From Aedoeadaptatus coxii (GTDB taxonomy: Bacteria > Bacillota > Clostridia > Tissierellales > Peptoniphilaceae): DNA of 64,000 bases. The stretch is taken from the NCBI RefSeq assembly GCF_903819215.1, contig NZ_CAIJCT010000025.1; one strand, given 5' to 3'. A program made the translations under genes and the position numbers. The notes beneath the pieces were generated by a model that was not told the DNA's origin, made no database searches, and was given only the letters and a program-made list of their open reading frames with translations. Shown one piece after another: positions 10,154 to 17,941 of this stretch; positions within the stretch are counted from its first letter, which is position 1; every line of letters begins with the position of its first letter.

Positions 10154-10168
10154 GAGAAAGATGCACTG

Positions 10169-10212
10169 CCCCCAAAGGTTGGACCGAGAGATCCGGCCTT
10201 TGGGGGTCTTTT
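10169..10212 (+). terminator. Terminator of the pur operon
   Basis: CCCCCAAAGG (10169-10178) pairs perfectly with CCTTTGGGGG (10197-10206), followed by TCTTTT. The loop keeps a GTTGG...CCGA...ATCCG pattern also found in the terminator behind the rlmD-type gene at 52855-52901. Confidence 0.85.
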
Positions 10213-10226
10213 AATAGCACAAACAG

Positions 10227-10299
10227 TTACGTATTTATCGCGCATAACGTAATGACAATGTATTGACTATGCACGAATATATCCATATAATACAGTCAA
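10227..10299 (+). promoter_or_regulatory. Promoter and possible autoregulatory operators of the TA operon
   Basis: TTGACT (10263-10268) and TATAAT (10286-10291) are 17 bp apart, a near-ideal promoter. Two inverted repeats surround it: TTACGT (10227-10232) with ACGTAA (10247-10252), and TTGACT (10263-10268) with AGTCAA (10294-10299). Type II antitoxins usually repress their own promoter, so these dyads are candidate operators; that is inference. Confidence 0.65.
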
Positions 10300-10312
10300 A
10301 GGAGATGAGGAA

Positions 10313-10585
10313 ATGGCTACAACCAATTTGAATATAAGAACAGATAAAGAAATAAAAGAAGCGGCAGAAAAAATTTACTCCAGTTTAGGTTTAAATATGA
10401 CGACTGCAATTAATATGTTTTTAAGAGCAAGTATTAGAGAAAGCGGCATTCCCTTTGATTTAAAACTTGATGCTCCAAGTGATGAAACCATAGAAGCCAT
10501 AGAAGAGGGAAGAATGATTGCTAAAGATAAGAATGTCAAATCTTTCGACACTATAGACGACTTGAGGAAAGCTCTTGAAGTATAA
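10313..10585 (+). CDS. RelB/DinJ-family antitoxin
   Basis: This 90-aa protein has the RelB/DinJ layout. An N-terminal ribbon-helix-helix part (TTNLNIRTDKEIKEAAEKIYSS, then LNMTTAINMFLRASIRESGIPFDL) would bind DNA and dimerise. A flexible C-terminal tail would wrap the toxin. A GGAGATGAGG ribosome site precedes the ATG. The last codons overlap the start of the downstream toxin, as expected for a co-translated antitoxin-toxin pair. Its role is to neutralise the RNase and repress the operon. Confidence 0.9.
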   Translation: MATTNLNIRTDKEIKEAAEKIYSSLGLNMTTAINMFLRASIRESGIPFDLKLDAPSDETIEAIEEGRMIAKDKNVKSFDTIDDLRKALEV

Positions 10586-10853
10586 AATAAAGTTTACAAA
10601 GAGATTTAAAAAGGATCTAAAGCAAGCTAAAAAACAAGGGAAAGATATTGAAAAGCTATTTGATGTTATTGAAAAAATAGCAAAAGATGAAGCTCTCGAC
10701 GAAAAATATAGAGACCATTCATTAGCCGGAAATTATGAGGGTACACGAGAGTGTCATATTGAGCCGGATTTTTTATTGATATATGAAAAAATAGAAGAGT
10801 TTTTAGTATTATCACTGGTGAGAGCCGGCTCCCACTCTGATTTATTTAAGTAA
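10575..10853 (+). CDS. YafQ-family mRNA interferase toxin
   Basis: This 92-aa protein of the RelE superfamily, YafQ branch, is expected to cleave mRNA on the ribosome. The segments RDHSLAGNYEGTRECHIEPD and LVRAGSHSDLF align with the E. coli YafQ active-site region, keeping the DH, HIEPD and GSH...LF signatures that carry its catalytic histidines and aspartate. The start appears to be TTG at 10575, overlapping the antitoxin gene by 11 bp. A weak start and overlap would keep toxin output below antitoxin output. Confidence 0.88.
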   Translation: MKYKIKFTKRFKKDLKQAKKQGKDIEKLFDVIEKIAKDEALDEKYRDHSLAGNYEGTRECHIEPDFLLIYEKIEEFLVLSLVRAGSHSDLFK

Positions 10854-10952
10854 AAAGAATAAATATAAGGGTGATTTATCCATCATTGATTCGATGCTTT
10901 TGCTATAGTAAGTTCCGGGAGAAAACTATTTTATGACTTACGGAGAAAAATA

Positions 10953-11645
10953 ATGAAAGAAAAAATTCTCATAGTGGACGATGAAAAAGAAATTTCCGAA
11001 CTGCTGGCGATTTATCTTAATAACGAGGGCTACGACGTGGAAAAGGCCTTCGACGGCAAAGAGGCTCTCGAAAAAATCAAAGCACATCCCCCGGATGCCA
11101 TGATCTTGGATATTATGCTGGAGGATATTGACGGATTCAGTCTGTGCCAAAAAATTCGAGAAAATTACTTTTTCCCCATTCTAATGCTCACGTCGAAAAT
11201 TGATTTCGGAGATAAAATTTTAGGTCTAACCGTAGGGGCCGACGATTACATGACCAAGCCCTTTAATCCTATGGAAGTTGTGGCGAGAATTAGAACCCAA
11301 CTTCGCCGAAGCGGCCGTTATAATCAAGAGATCGGTGTGTCGGAGGATACGGTATCCATTCGCGGGCTGGTCATAAACAAAAAGGAGCACAAATGCACCT
11401 TAAACGAAAAGCCTCTTTCGCTGACGCCCATTGAATTTGAAATTGTATGGTACCTTTGCGAGCATTTAGGAAATGTCGTCTCGTCGGAGGCGCTTTTTGA
11501 AGCGATTTGGCGGGAAAAATACATGGACAACAACAACACCGTGATGGCACATATCGGGCGGATTCGGGAGAAGATGCAGGATTCCGGACGCCATCCGAAG
11601 TACATTAAAACCGTTTGGGGAGTGGGTTATGTCATCGAAAAATAA
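10953..11645 (+). CDS. OmpR-family response regulator
   Basis: This 230-aa two-domain transcription factor has an N-terminal receiver with the DDE acidic pocket (IVDDEKE), phosphoacceptor Asp53 (ILDIML), the conserved Thr in MLTS and Lys in MTKPF. The C-terminal winged helix contains LTPIEFEIVWYLCEHLGNVVS and ends WGVGYVIEK. It most resembles VanR-like regulators of Firmicutes, but no van resistance genes are nearby. It overlaps the sensor kinase gene by 17 bp, so the two are one operon. Targets are unknown; the lipoprotein two genes on is a candidate. Confidence 0.93.
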   Translation: MKEKILIVDDEKEISELLAIYLNNEGYDVEKAFDGKEALEKIKAHPPDAMILDIMLEDIDGFSLCQKIRENYFFPILMLTSKIDFGDKILGLTVGADDYMTKPFNPMEVVARIRTQLRRSGRYNQEIGVSEDTVSIRGLVINKKEHKCTLNEKPLSLTPIEFEIVWYLCEHLGNVVSSEALFEAIWREKYMDNNNTVMAHIGRIREKMQDSGRHPKYIKTVWGVGYVIEK

Positions 11646-12705
11646 CAGCGACAACTTGCTCCGCGGGATTTTTACGCGCTACACGATCCGAGTCGTCCTT
11701 ATTACTGCGGCGGTGTTTTTCGGCACGCTTATTACAAGTATTTGCCTGCGTCGATGGTTGAATGGACACGATCCCCTCAATTATTTATATTACAGAGATC
11801 TGTACCTGATTTATCCGGCCTTGGGCATTTGGGTTTTCTTCATTATGCTGACCACCTACAGGTTGTTTAAGCAATTGGTTCACTATGTGGATGAGCTACA
11901 GGAAGCGACGAGCCTTCTTTTCGACAAAGAAGCGGGCGCCATTGAGTTGTCACCGGAGCTGTCTGCTATTGCCGAAAGAATCAATGCGTTAAAGGCGGAA
12001 AACATTCGAAATGAATCCTTGGCGGCGCAGCGCCAAAAGCAGAAGAGTGATTTAATCGTAAATTTGGCTCACGACTTGAAAACGCCCTTGGCATCCATTC
12101 TCGGCTATTTGAATTTGTTAAACGGCGATATACCCTTGGACGAAAAGGAGAGAGAAAAGTACCTTAACGTCGTGTTGAGAAAGTCGAAGGAGCTTTCGGA
12201 TTTAATCGATGAGTTTTTCGAGATGGCAAAATTTAATTTCTCCAACTTGAAGTTGGAGGAGAGGGAATGTAATTTGAGCCTTCTTTTGGAGCAGATCATT
12301 TTTGAATTCAAGCCCCTTTTCGACGAAAAACACATGAACTGCAATCTTCGCGTGTCGGGAAAAGTTTCTCTTCGATGCGACGCCGATAAACTGTCTCGGG
12401 TTTTCGGCAATCTTTTGAAAAACGCCTATTTGTATGGGGACAGCAACAGCGCCGTGGATGTTTCCGTTACTGAGGGCGATGAGGACGTGATCGTCGACTT
12501 CACCAACGCTTGCCGAACCATTCCCTTGGACGATTTGGAAAATATTTTCGAACCATTTTATCGATTGGATCCCTCCCGCCATTCTGCCGGCGGCTCCGGT
12601 TTGGGGCTTGCTATCGCTCGGGAAATTCTCCGCGCACACGGGGCGTCCATTGCGGCGGAAAGCGACGATGGCAAGGTGCGTTTTCGGATCATCTTTAAAA
12701 AGTAG
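11629..12705 (+). CDS. Sensor histidine kinase, VanS-like
   Basis: This 358-aa membrane kinase is the partner of the upstream response regulator. Two transmembrane segments lie at about residues 16-40 and 57-80 (near LITAAVFFGTLITSICL and YPALGIWVFFIMLTTY) with a very short extracellular loop. The H-box is NLAHDLKTPLASILG with phosphorylated His148. The ATPase domain has the N-box NLLKNAYLYG and the G-box GGSGLGLAIAREIL. The small external loop suggests it senses the membrane or a partner protein rather than a soluble ligand. The signal cannot be told from sequence. Confidence 0.92.
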   Translation: MSSKNNSDNLLRGIFTRYTIRVVLITAAVFFGTLITSICLRRWLNGHDPLNYLYYRDLYLIYPALGIWVFFIMLTTYRLFKQLVHYVDELQEATSLLFDKEAGAIELSPELSAIAERINALKAENIRNESLAAQRQKQKSDLIVNLAHDLKTPLASILGYLNLLNGDIPLDEKEREKYLNVVLRKSKELSDLIDEFFEMAKFNFSNLKLEERECNLSLLLEQIIFEFKPLFDEKHMNCNLRVSGKVSLRCDADKLSRVFGNLLKNAYLYGDSNSAVDVSVTEGDEDVIVDFTNACRTIPLDDLENIFEPFYRLDPSRHSAGGSGLGLAIAREILRAHGASIAAESDDGKVRFRIIFKK

Positions 12706-12825
12706 GAAAAAAGTAGAAAAATCAGAAGAAAACCATCATAAAATCGGAGAGAGAAAGAGAAACTTGAAGAAGTCTTTCCTCCTATACTGAATGTAGAAAT
12801 AACATTTGGAAAAGAGGAGATTTCA

Positions 12826-13296
12826 ATGAGAAAAAAACTAAGATCCGTTTTATGTATGATCCTTGTAGTGGTCCTTGCCTATAGTCTTTGCGCCTGCAGT
12901 AAGGGGACTCAAAAAGGATTTACGTCCTACGATGATGCCAATGGAGAATTTAAAAAGACAGTGGCGGCATTGAATTGGCCGGAAGATTACAAGGTGCCCA
13001 CCGAACTTGACGGCGAGAAAGACGGCGAATATCAAGCGGGCTATGGAGACACACGCGCATCCCAATATTGGGAAGAGGCTTGGGAAATGGAATGGCTTAA
13101 AAATTATAAGACGAATAAAGAACGAGCCGACAAAGCCATCGAGGAATTGGAAAAGGCGACGGATATGGCCTACATGAGCCCGTCTAAATGCGACGACGCC
13201 ACGCGGCGATATTTTAAGGAAATGCTGGATAAGGCCAAGGCACAGGATCCATCGGCCGTGGAAGAAAACTTAAAACTAAATGGGCCCACCTATTAA
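12826..13296 (+). CDS. Small secreted lipoprotein of unknown function
   Basis: This 156-aa protein has a signal peptide and an LCAC lipobox, so Cys24 would be lipidated and the rest would sit outside the membrane. The mature part is hydrophilic, with several Trp and Tyr (GYGDTRASQYWEEAWEMEWL) and a helical, charged C-terminal half. It follows the two-component operon by 120 bp and has its own terminator. It could be a target or an accessory sensor of that system, but no family is recognised. Confidence 0.75.
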   Translation: MRKKLRSVLCMILVVVLAYSLCACSKGTQKGFTSYDDANGEFKKTVAALNWPEDYKVPTELDGEKDGEYQAGYGDTRASQYWEEAWEMEWLKNYKTNKERADKAIEELEKATDMAYMSPSKCDDATRRYFKEMLDKAKAQDPSAVEENLKLNGPTY

Positions 13297-13330
13297 AAGC
13301 CGAAGGGGAGAAATCCTCGTCGGCTTTTTT
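13295..13330 (+). terminator. Terminator after the lipoprotein gene
   Basis: AAAAGCCGA (13295-13303) pairs with TCGGCTTTT (13320-13328) and continues into a T-rich tail. Confidence 0.8.
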
Positions 13331-13422
13331 ATTTTAGAACAGAGGATTATGACGGCGGTTCATTTGATGATCGGCGAAATAGAAAACTTGACCGACGGAA
13401 AAATACAAAGGATAATAAAACC

Positions 13423-14973
13423 ATGAACTACAGAATCCATAATCTCAATCGACCGATCGATTCGGAACCTGCTTTTTACGAAGAGGCCATCGAAAAGCTG
13501 ACCGGTCTGAAAAAAGGACATTACACCTGGCGACGTCATCGGGAATCCATCGATGCGCGAAAAGGGCGCACCATGCAATTTACTGCCACCGTCGACATTG
13601 CTACGGAGAAAAAATTAAAGACGAACAAAAAAGTAACGGCGATTCACGAAGAGCCCTACGATCTCAGCTCCATTCAAAGCGAAGGGCGCCCCATTATCGT
13701 CGGCGCAGGACCCGCCGGTCTTTTCTGTGCTTACGTCCTCGCAAGACGTGGCGTGAAGCCTATTATTTTAGAGCGTGGCGATCGGGTAGAGGAGCGCATA
13801 AAGTGCGTGGAATCTTTTTGGAACGGAGGCGAGCTGGATACGGAAAGCAATGTGCAATTCGGCGAAGGGGGCGCCGGCACTTTTTCCGACGGCAAATTGA
13901 CCAGCCGCTCCAAAGACCCGAGGGGTCGCTTTGTACTGGAACTTTTTTCCCGCTTGGCCAAGGATGAAAGCATTCTTTACAAGAAAAAGCCCCACGTAGG
14001 CACCGACGCCTTGCGAAAAGTCCTCGTCATGCTCAGAAAAGAGCTGGAAGAAATGGGAGCGGAATTTCATTTCCGCACGCGGTTCGAAGGCTTTTCGAGA
14101 GCAGGGGATAAATTTAACGTCGAGACCTCGAAGGGGAATGTCGAGGGAGATTACATCGTCCTCGCCCTAGGCCATTCGGCGCGGGACACCTTCGAGTATT
14201 TGGAAAAAGCGAACATGGCCATGGAATCGAAGCCTTTTGCCGTAGGTTTTCGCATCGAAAGCGATCAGAAAACAATCGACGAAAACCAATACGGCGACAT
14301 GTGCGGCCATTTGCCTGCCGCCGATTACCAAGTGAGCGCCCAAATCGAGGGCAGAGGCGTCTATAGCTTTTGCATGTGTCCCGGGGGAAAAGTAGTGGCG
14401 TCTCAATCGGAAGAGCACACCATCGTCACCAACGGCATGAGCTATAAAGCCCGCGACGGTAAAAACGCCAACGCCGCTATTCTCGTCACCATTGACGAAT
14501 CGATTTACGGCGAAGGGGTCATGGCAGGCGTGGAATTTCAGCGCATGATCGAGAAGAAAGCCTACGACATGAGCGGATCCTATAAAGCGCCCACTCAATC
14601 GGTGGCGCGCTATTTAGGGAAAGAGGAAGAGGATACGGTGGCGCCCACTTACTTGCCGGGAACTTACGCTGCCGATCTCCACGGCCTTTATCCGAAAGCA
14701 TTAGACTCCACGCTCACCGAAGGGCTTCGCCAAATCGGCGAATACTTTCCCGCCCTGGTAGAGGGGGCGATTTTAACGGCGCCGGAAACGCGATCCTCGT
14801 CTCCCGTTCGCCTGACGCGGGATCGGGAAAGTTTGGAATCCCTTCGCCACGAGAATATATATCCCGCAGGAGAAGGGGCAGGTTACGCCGGCGGCATTGT
14901 ATCATCGGCCATTGACGGTATGCGCATTGCAGAGAAAATTATAGAAAAGGAGAAAGATCATGTACGGCATTAA
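13423..14973 (+). CDS. FAD-dependent dehydrogenase (COG2509-type)
   Basis: This 516-aa flavoprotein of the uncharacterised FAD-dependent dehydrogenase group is common in Firmicutes. The dinucleotide-binding motif IIVGAGPAGLFCAYVLARRG is near residue 90, followed by VQFGEGGAGTFSDGKLTSR. Near the C-terminus lie ETRSSSPVRLTRD and PAGEGAGYAGGIVSSAIDG, the second FAD contact. An N-terminal extension of about 85 residues is typical of this group. The substrate is unknown. It overlaps the hemerythrin-like gene downstream by 14 bp, so a shared redox or oxygen-related role is possible. Confidence 0.85.
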   Translation: MNYRIHNLNRPIDSEPAFYEEAIEKLTGLKKGHYTWRRHRESIDARKGRTMQFTATVDIATEKKLKTNKKVTAIHEEPYDLSSIQSEGRPIIVGAGPAGLFCAYVLARRGVKPIILERGDRVEERIKCVESFWNGGELDTESNVQFGEGGAGTFSDGKLTSRSKDPRGRFVLELFSRLAKDESILYKKKPHVGTDALRKVLVMLRKELEEMGAEFHFRTRFEGFSRAGDKFNVETSKGNVEGDYIVLALGHSARDTFEYLEKANMAMESKPFAVGFRIESDQKTIDENQYGDMCGHLPAADYQVSAQIEGRGVYSFCMCPGGKVVASQSEEHTIVTNGMSYKARDGKNANAAILVTIDESIYGEGVMAGVEFQRMIEKKAYDMSGSYKAPTQSVARYLGKEEEDTVAPTYLPGTYAADLHGLYPKALDSTLTEGLRQIGEYFPALVEGAILTAPETRSSSPVRLTRDRESLESLRHENIYPAGEGAGYAGGIVSSAIDGMRIAEKIIEKEKDHVRH

Positions 14974-15514
14974 AGTTTTAGAAGAAGAACACGACAATAT
15001 TTTACGGTTTACCACGTTTATTCGTGGCGCTATCGCAAAGGTATTGGAAGGGGATCGGAGCATATTAAAGGATGTGCCTGCCATGATCGATTTTGTGCGC
15101 AACTATGCGGATGCCCATCACCACGGAAAAGAAGAACTTATTCTCTTTAACTATATGTTGGAAGATTTAGGCCCCGTAGCGGAAAAAGTCGTGCGTCAGG
15201 GGATGCTCGTGGAACACGATCAGGCGCGCCACATCATCGCTTCCCTGGAAGAACATTATGATGCTTACAAAGAGGATCCTTCCACGGCAAAACTTGTAGA
15301 CGTGGTGGGGCTGCTTTACAACTACGCCTTTTTATTGGAAGCCCACGCCACGCGGGAAAACACCGTAGTCTATCCCTTTGCTGAAAAAAATCTTTCCGAA
15401 TCCCGTTTAAAAACCGTGGACGAGGAGACGAAGGCATTCGAAGAAAATCACAGGGAACGGAGAGAACATTACCTCGGCGAACTCCAACGATTTGAAAAAA
15501 CGTTGAAAGCATAG
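14960..15514 (+). CDS. Hemerythrin-like iron-binding protein
   Basis: This 184-aa all-helical protein has the HHE/hemerythrin pattern of metal-binding His and Glu: EEEHDNILRF near the start, DAHHHGKEELILF, VEHDQARHI and LEAHATRENTVVYPFAE. Such proteins bind a di-iron centre and are linked to oxygen or nitric oxide sensing, iron storage or redox repair in anaerobes. The gene overlaps the FAD-dehydrogenase gene upstream, so the two are probably co-expressed. The exact activity is not predictable. Confidence 0.85.
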   Translation: MYGIKVLEEEHDNILRFTTFIRGAIAKVLEGDRSILKDVPAMIDFVRNYADAHHHGKEELILFNYMLEDLGPVAEKVVRQGMLVEHDQARHIIASLEEHYDAYKEDPSTAKLVDVVGLLYNYAFLLEAHATRENTVVYPFAEKNLSESRLKTVDEETKAFEENHRERREHYLGELQRFEKTLKA

Positions 15515-15522
15515 GAAATTCA

Positions 15523-15551
15523 TTGACAAGAGGCTTCGCCTTTGATAAAAT
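15523..15551 (+). promoter_or_regulatory. Promoter of the rpmG-secE-nusG-rplKA operon
   Basis: A consensus TTGACA (15523-15528) and TAAAAT (15546-15551) are separated by exactly 17 bp. Confidence 0.8.
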
Positions 15552-15566
15552 CACCCTATAAACCAA

Positions 15567-15607
15567 TCCGAGGTTTCGGAAAAAGCGGCTTGTAAAAGCC
15601 CTTTTTT
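15567..15607 (+). promoter_or_regulatory. Tandem hairpins in the rpmG leader
   Basis: TCCGA-GGTT-TCGGA (15567-15580) is followed by GGCTT-GTAA-AAGCC (15587-15600) and then CTTTTTT. The second hairpin is a short terminator-like structure between promoter and first gene, so it may attenuate transcription of the operon. Confidence 0.45.
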
Positions 15608-15648
15608 ATTGAGTTTATTTCCATTAATGAAAGTTAAGGAGGTGCCTT

Positions 15649-15798
15649 ATGGCAGATCGCGTACAGTTAGAGTGCACAGAGTGCAAACAACGCAACTATG
15701 TAACCTACAAAAACAAAAAGAACACGCCTGAGCGTATGGAACTTAAAAAGTATTGCAAGTTCTGTAAGACTCATACGGTTCACAAGGAAACCAAGTAA
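15649..15798 (+). CDS. rpmG: 50S ribosomal protein L33
   Basis: A 49-codon gene starts at an ATG behind AAGGAGG. The product begins MADRVQLECTECKQRNY and has two CxxC pairs (CTEC and CKFC), the zinc-binding form of L33. The position just upstream of secE-nusG is the standard Firmicutes arrangement. The protein is a small component of the large ribosomal subunit near the E site. Confidence 0.95.
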   Translation: MADRVQLECTECKQRNYVTYKNKKNTPERMELKKYCKFCKTHTVHKETK

Positions 15799-15809
15799 GG
15801 AGAGATACA

Positions 15810-16037
15810 ATGGCGCAAAAGTCCACAGCAACGCCGAAAACGGTTGAAGATAAAAAATCTTTAGGCCGCTATTTCCGCGGTGTTAAAAGGGAATTTAAGC
15901 GTGTTGTCTGGCCGACTAAGAAACAGCTGTTCCAATATAGCGTCATCGTTATTTTGGTCAGCGTCGTCACCGCCATCTTTTTATACGCCGTTGATTTTGT
16001 CTTTAGCCATATTATGGGCTTAATTTTCGGACTGTAA
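15810..16037 (+). CDS. secE: Preprotein translocase subunit SecE
   Basis: This 75-aa single-span SecE is the short Firmicutes form. An N-terminal charged region leads to the amphipathic segment FRGVKREFKRVVWPTKKQL, the family signature, followed by one transmembrane helix (YSVIVILVSVVTAIFLYAVDFVF). It clamps SecY in the membrane channel. The start follows AGGAGAG; it lies 11 bp after rpmG and 19 bp before nusG. Confidence 0.95.
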   Translation: MAQKSTATPKTVEDKKSLGRYFRGVKREFKRVVWPTKKQLFQYSVIVILVSVVTAIFLYAVDFVFSHIMGLIFGL

Positions 16038-16056
16038 GCGTATTGGAGGATTTCAA

Positions 16057-16614
16057 TTGACAGATGATTTAAACCGTGACGAGATGGATCTCGGTTCGGA
16101 TGAAGCACGCTGGTATGTGATTCACACCTATTCCGGCCACGAAAATAAAGTCAAAGACAATATGGAATCCATGGTGAAGAACCAGGATCTCGGCGATATG
16201 ATCTTTGATGTTCAGGTACCGATGGAAGATTACGTCGAAGAAAAAGAAGGCGTAAAAAAATTAAAGGAACGCAAAATGTTCCCTTCCTACGTCCTCGTGA
16301 AGATGATTATGAACGATAAGTCCTGGTATGTCGTGCGAAACACGAGAGGTGTTACGGGCTTTGTAGGCCCGGGATCCAAACCGATTCCCCTTTCCGACGA
16401 AGAAGTCCAAAATCTCGGCGTAAGCCGTGTGGAAAAGACCATGGACACCTACGCCGTTGGCGACAGGGTAAAAGTCTTAACCGGGCCGTTTGAAGATTTC
16501 ATCGGCACGGTGGAAGCGTTGGATACGGAAAAACAAAAAATAAAAGTCTCGATTTCCATGTTCGGACGAGACACATTGGTCGAATTGGACGAAAACCAAT
16601 TAGTTGAGGCCTAA
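16057..16614 (+). CDS. nusG: Transcription termination/antitermination protein NusG
   Basis: NusG binds RNA polymerase and modulates pausing and termination. The 185-aa protein has the N-terminal NGN domain (RWYVIHTYSGHENKVKDN, then RKMFPSYVLVKM and VRNTRGVTGFVG) and a C-terminal KOW domain (VGDRVKVLTGPFEDFIGTVE). The best start is TTG at 16057 with GGAGG upstream; an in-frame ATG at 16084 is a less likely alternative. It is followed by an L1-type regulatory hairpin before rplK. Confidence 0.95.
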   Translation: MTDDLNRDEMDLGSDEARWYVIHTYSGHENKVKDNMESMVKNQDLGDMIFDVQVPMEDYVEEKEGVKKLKERKMFPSYVLVKMIMNDKSWYVVRNTRGVTGFVGPGSKPIPLSDEEVQNLGVSRVEKTMDTYAVGDRVKVLTGPFEDFIGTVEALDTEKQKIKVSISMFGRDTLVELDENQLVEA

Positions 16615-16632
16615 GACGTCAGCACATTAAGA

Positions 16633-16658
16633 GTGGGAGGGAAACCCCGCGAAACCAC
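16633..16658 (+). promoter_or_regulatory. Probable L1 autoregulatory site before rplK
   Basis: GTGG (16633-16636) pairs with CCAC (16655-16658), enclosing GA, a GGG-AAA-CCC hairpin and a CGCGAAA strand. GTGGGAG on one side and GAAACCAC on the other imitate the L1-binding site of 23S rRNA (GUGGGAG...GAAAUACCAC). Ribosomal protein L1 is known to repress the L11-L1 operon through such a mimic. The hairpin lies just before the rplK ribosome site. Confidence 0.75.
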
Positions 16659-16673
16659 ATTAGGAGGTGTACT

Positions 16674-17099
16674 ATGGCAAAGAAAGTCATAGCATTAGTC
16701 AAATTACAAATCCCCGCAGGTAAAGCTACACCGGCACCCCCGGTAGGTACTGCATTGGGACCCCACGGCGTTAACATTATGGAATTTACCAAACAATTTA
16801 ACGCCAAGACGCAAGATCAAGCCGGTATGATTATTCCGGTCGTCATGACCGTATATCAAGACCGTTCCTTTACCTTTATTACCAAGACGCCGCCGGCAGC
16901 TGTTCTTATTAAAAAAGCAGCCGGAATTAACAAGGCAAGTGGCGAGCCGAACAAGAAAAAAGTGGCTAAGATCACCAGCGCTCAATGCCGTGAAATTGCC
17001 GAAACAAAAATGCCGGACTTAAACGCTGCGAACATTGAATCCGCTATGCGCATGATCGCCGGTACGGCACGCAGCATGGGAGTCGAAGTAGAAGGTTAG
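16674..17099 (+). CDS. rplK: 50S ribosomal protein L11
   Basis: This 141-aa protein has the standard L11 layout: the N-terminal domain KVIALVKLQIPAGKATPAPP with GPHGVNIMEFTKQFN, and the C-terminal rRNA-binding domain ending AGTARSMGVEVEG. L11 forms the GTPase-associated centre of the large subunit. It is preceded by one L1-type hairpin, and its stop codon overlaps the base of a second. Confidence 0.97.
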   Translation: MAKKVIALVKLQIPAGKATPAPPVGTALGPHGVNIMEFTKQFNAKTQDQAGMIIPVVMTVYQDRSFTFITKTPPAAVLIKKAAGINKASGEPNKKKVAKITSAQCREIAETKMPDLNAANIESAMRMIAGTARSMGVEVEG

Positions 17100-17128
17100 T
17101 GGGAGAAATTCCATTTCGTTTGAACCAC
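17099..17128 (+). promoter_or_regulatory. Second L1-type regulatory hairpin before rplA
   Basis: GTGG (17099-17102) pairs with CCAC (17125-17128), enclosing GA, a GAAAT-TCC-ATTTC hairpin and GTTTGAA. The outer stem and the asymmetric internal loop match the hairpin before rplK, although the inner stem differs in sequence, so the shape is what is conserved. L1 could bind here to repress its own translation. Confidence 0.7.
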
Positions 17129-17141
17129 AAGGAGGTTAAAC

Positions 17142-17840
17142 ATGCCTAAAAGAGGTAAAAAATATCAAGATAGTTTAAAACTCGTCGATCGTTCGCGTCT
17201 ATATGACCTCAACGAAGCCATCGAGCTTGTTCAAAAAACAGCCGTTGCAAACTTCGATGAAACCATCGAACTTGCCGTACGTTTAGGTGTCGATCCCCGT
17301 CACGCCGACCAACAAGTTAGAGGCACCGTCGTATTGCCTCACGGTACCGGCCGTACGGAACGTATCCTCGTTTTTGCTAAGGGCGACAAATTAAAAGAAG
17401 CCCAAGACGCAGGCGCAGATTACGCAGGCGGTGAAGAACTCGTTCAAAAGATTCAACAAGAAAACTGGTTCGAGTTTGACGTCGTCGTCGCTACTCCGGA
17501 TATGATGGGCGTCGTCGGTCGTATCGGTCGCGTGTTAGGTCCTAAAGGCCTTATGCCGAACCCGAAAGCCGGTACGGTTACCTTTGACGTAGCGCAAGCT
17601 GTCGAAGAAATCAAAGCAGGTAAAGTTGAATACCGCGTCGACAAAGCGGCTATCATCAACGTACCCATCGGCAAAAAATCCTTCGGTAGCGAAAAGCTCA
17701 CCGACAACTTAAAGGCACTTATGTCCGCCATTATTAAATCCAAGCCGGCCTCCGCGAAAGGTCGTTACTTGCGTTCGGTTACCCTGGCGTCCACAATGGG
17801 CCCCGGCATCCGCATTAATGGCTCTAAATTAATGGATTAA
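17142..17840 (+). CDS. rplA: 50S ribosomal protein L1
   Basis: This 232-aa L1 has the two-domain family pattern, including GRIGRVLGPKGLMPNPKAGT in the second domain and a C-terminus ending SLTLASTMGPGIRI-like (here VTLASTMGPGIRING). It forms the mobile L1 stalk and in many bacteria represses its own operon. A strong terminator follows directly; rplJ and rplL, which often come next, are absent here. Confidence 0.97.
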   Translation: MPKRGKKYQDSLKLVDRSRLYDLNEAIELVQKTAVANFDETIELAVRLGVDPRHADQQVRGTVVLPHGTGRTERILVFAKGDKLKEAQDAGADYAGGEELVQKIQQENWFEFDVVVATPDMMGVVGRIGRVLGPKGLMPNPKAGTVTFDVAQAVEEIKAGKVEYRVDKAAIINVPIGKKSFGSEKLTDNLKALMSAIIKSKPASAKGRYLRSVTLASTMGPGIRINGSKLMD

Positions 17841-17850
17841 CTCAAATACA

Positions 17851-17882
17851 AAAGCATCTCGCAGAGGCGAGGTGCTTTTTTT
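17851..17882 (+). terminator. Terminator after rplA
   Basis: AAAGCATCTCG (17851-17861) pairs with CGAGGTGCTTT (17868-17878), with one T-G pair, and runs into a T-tract. A near-copy of this hairpin lies at 18717-18747. Confidence 0.85.
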
Positions 17883-17941
17883 GTGCGGCATATTTCTTTC
17901 CCCTCTTTGCCGTGATAAAATACAAAAAAAGGGGGAAAAAC

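Noticed and set aside
10953..12705. Vancomycin resistance cluster
   Set aside because: Only VanRS-like sensor and regulator genes are present; no vanH, ligase or vanX genes nearby.
15552..15610. tRNA gene between the hemerythrin-like gene and rpmG
   Set aside because: The hairpins here do not make a cloverleaf and no TPsiC arm is present.
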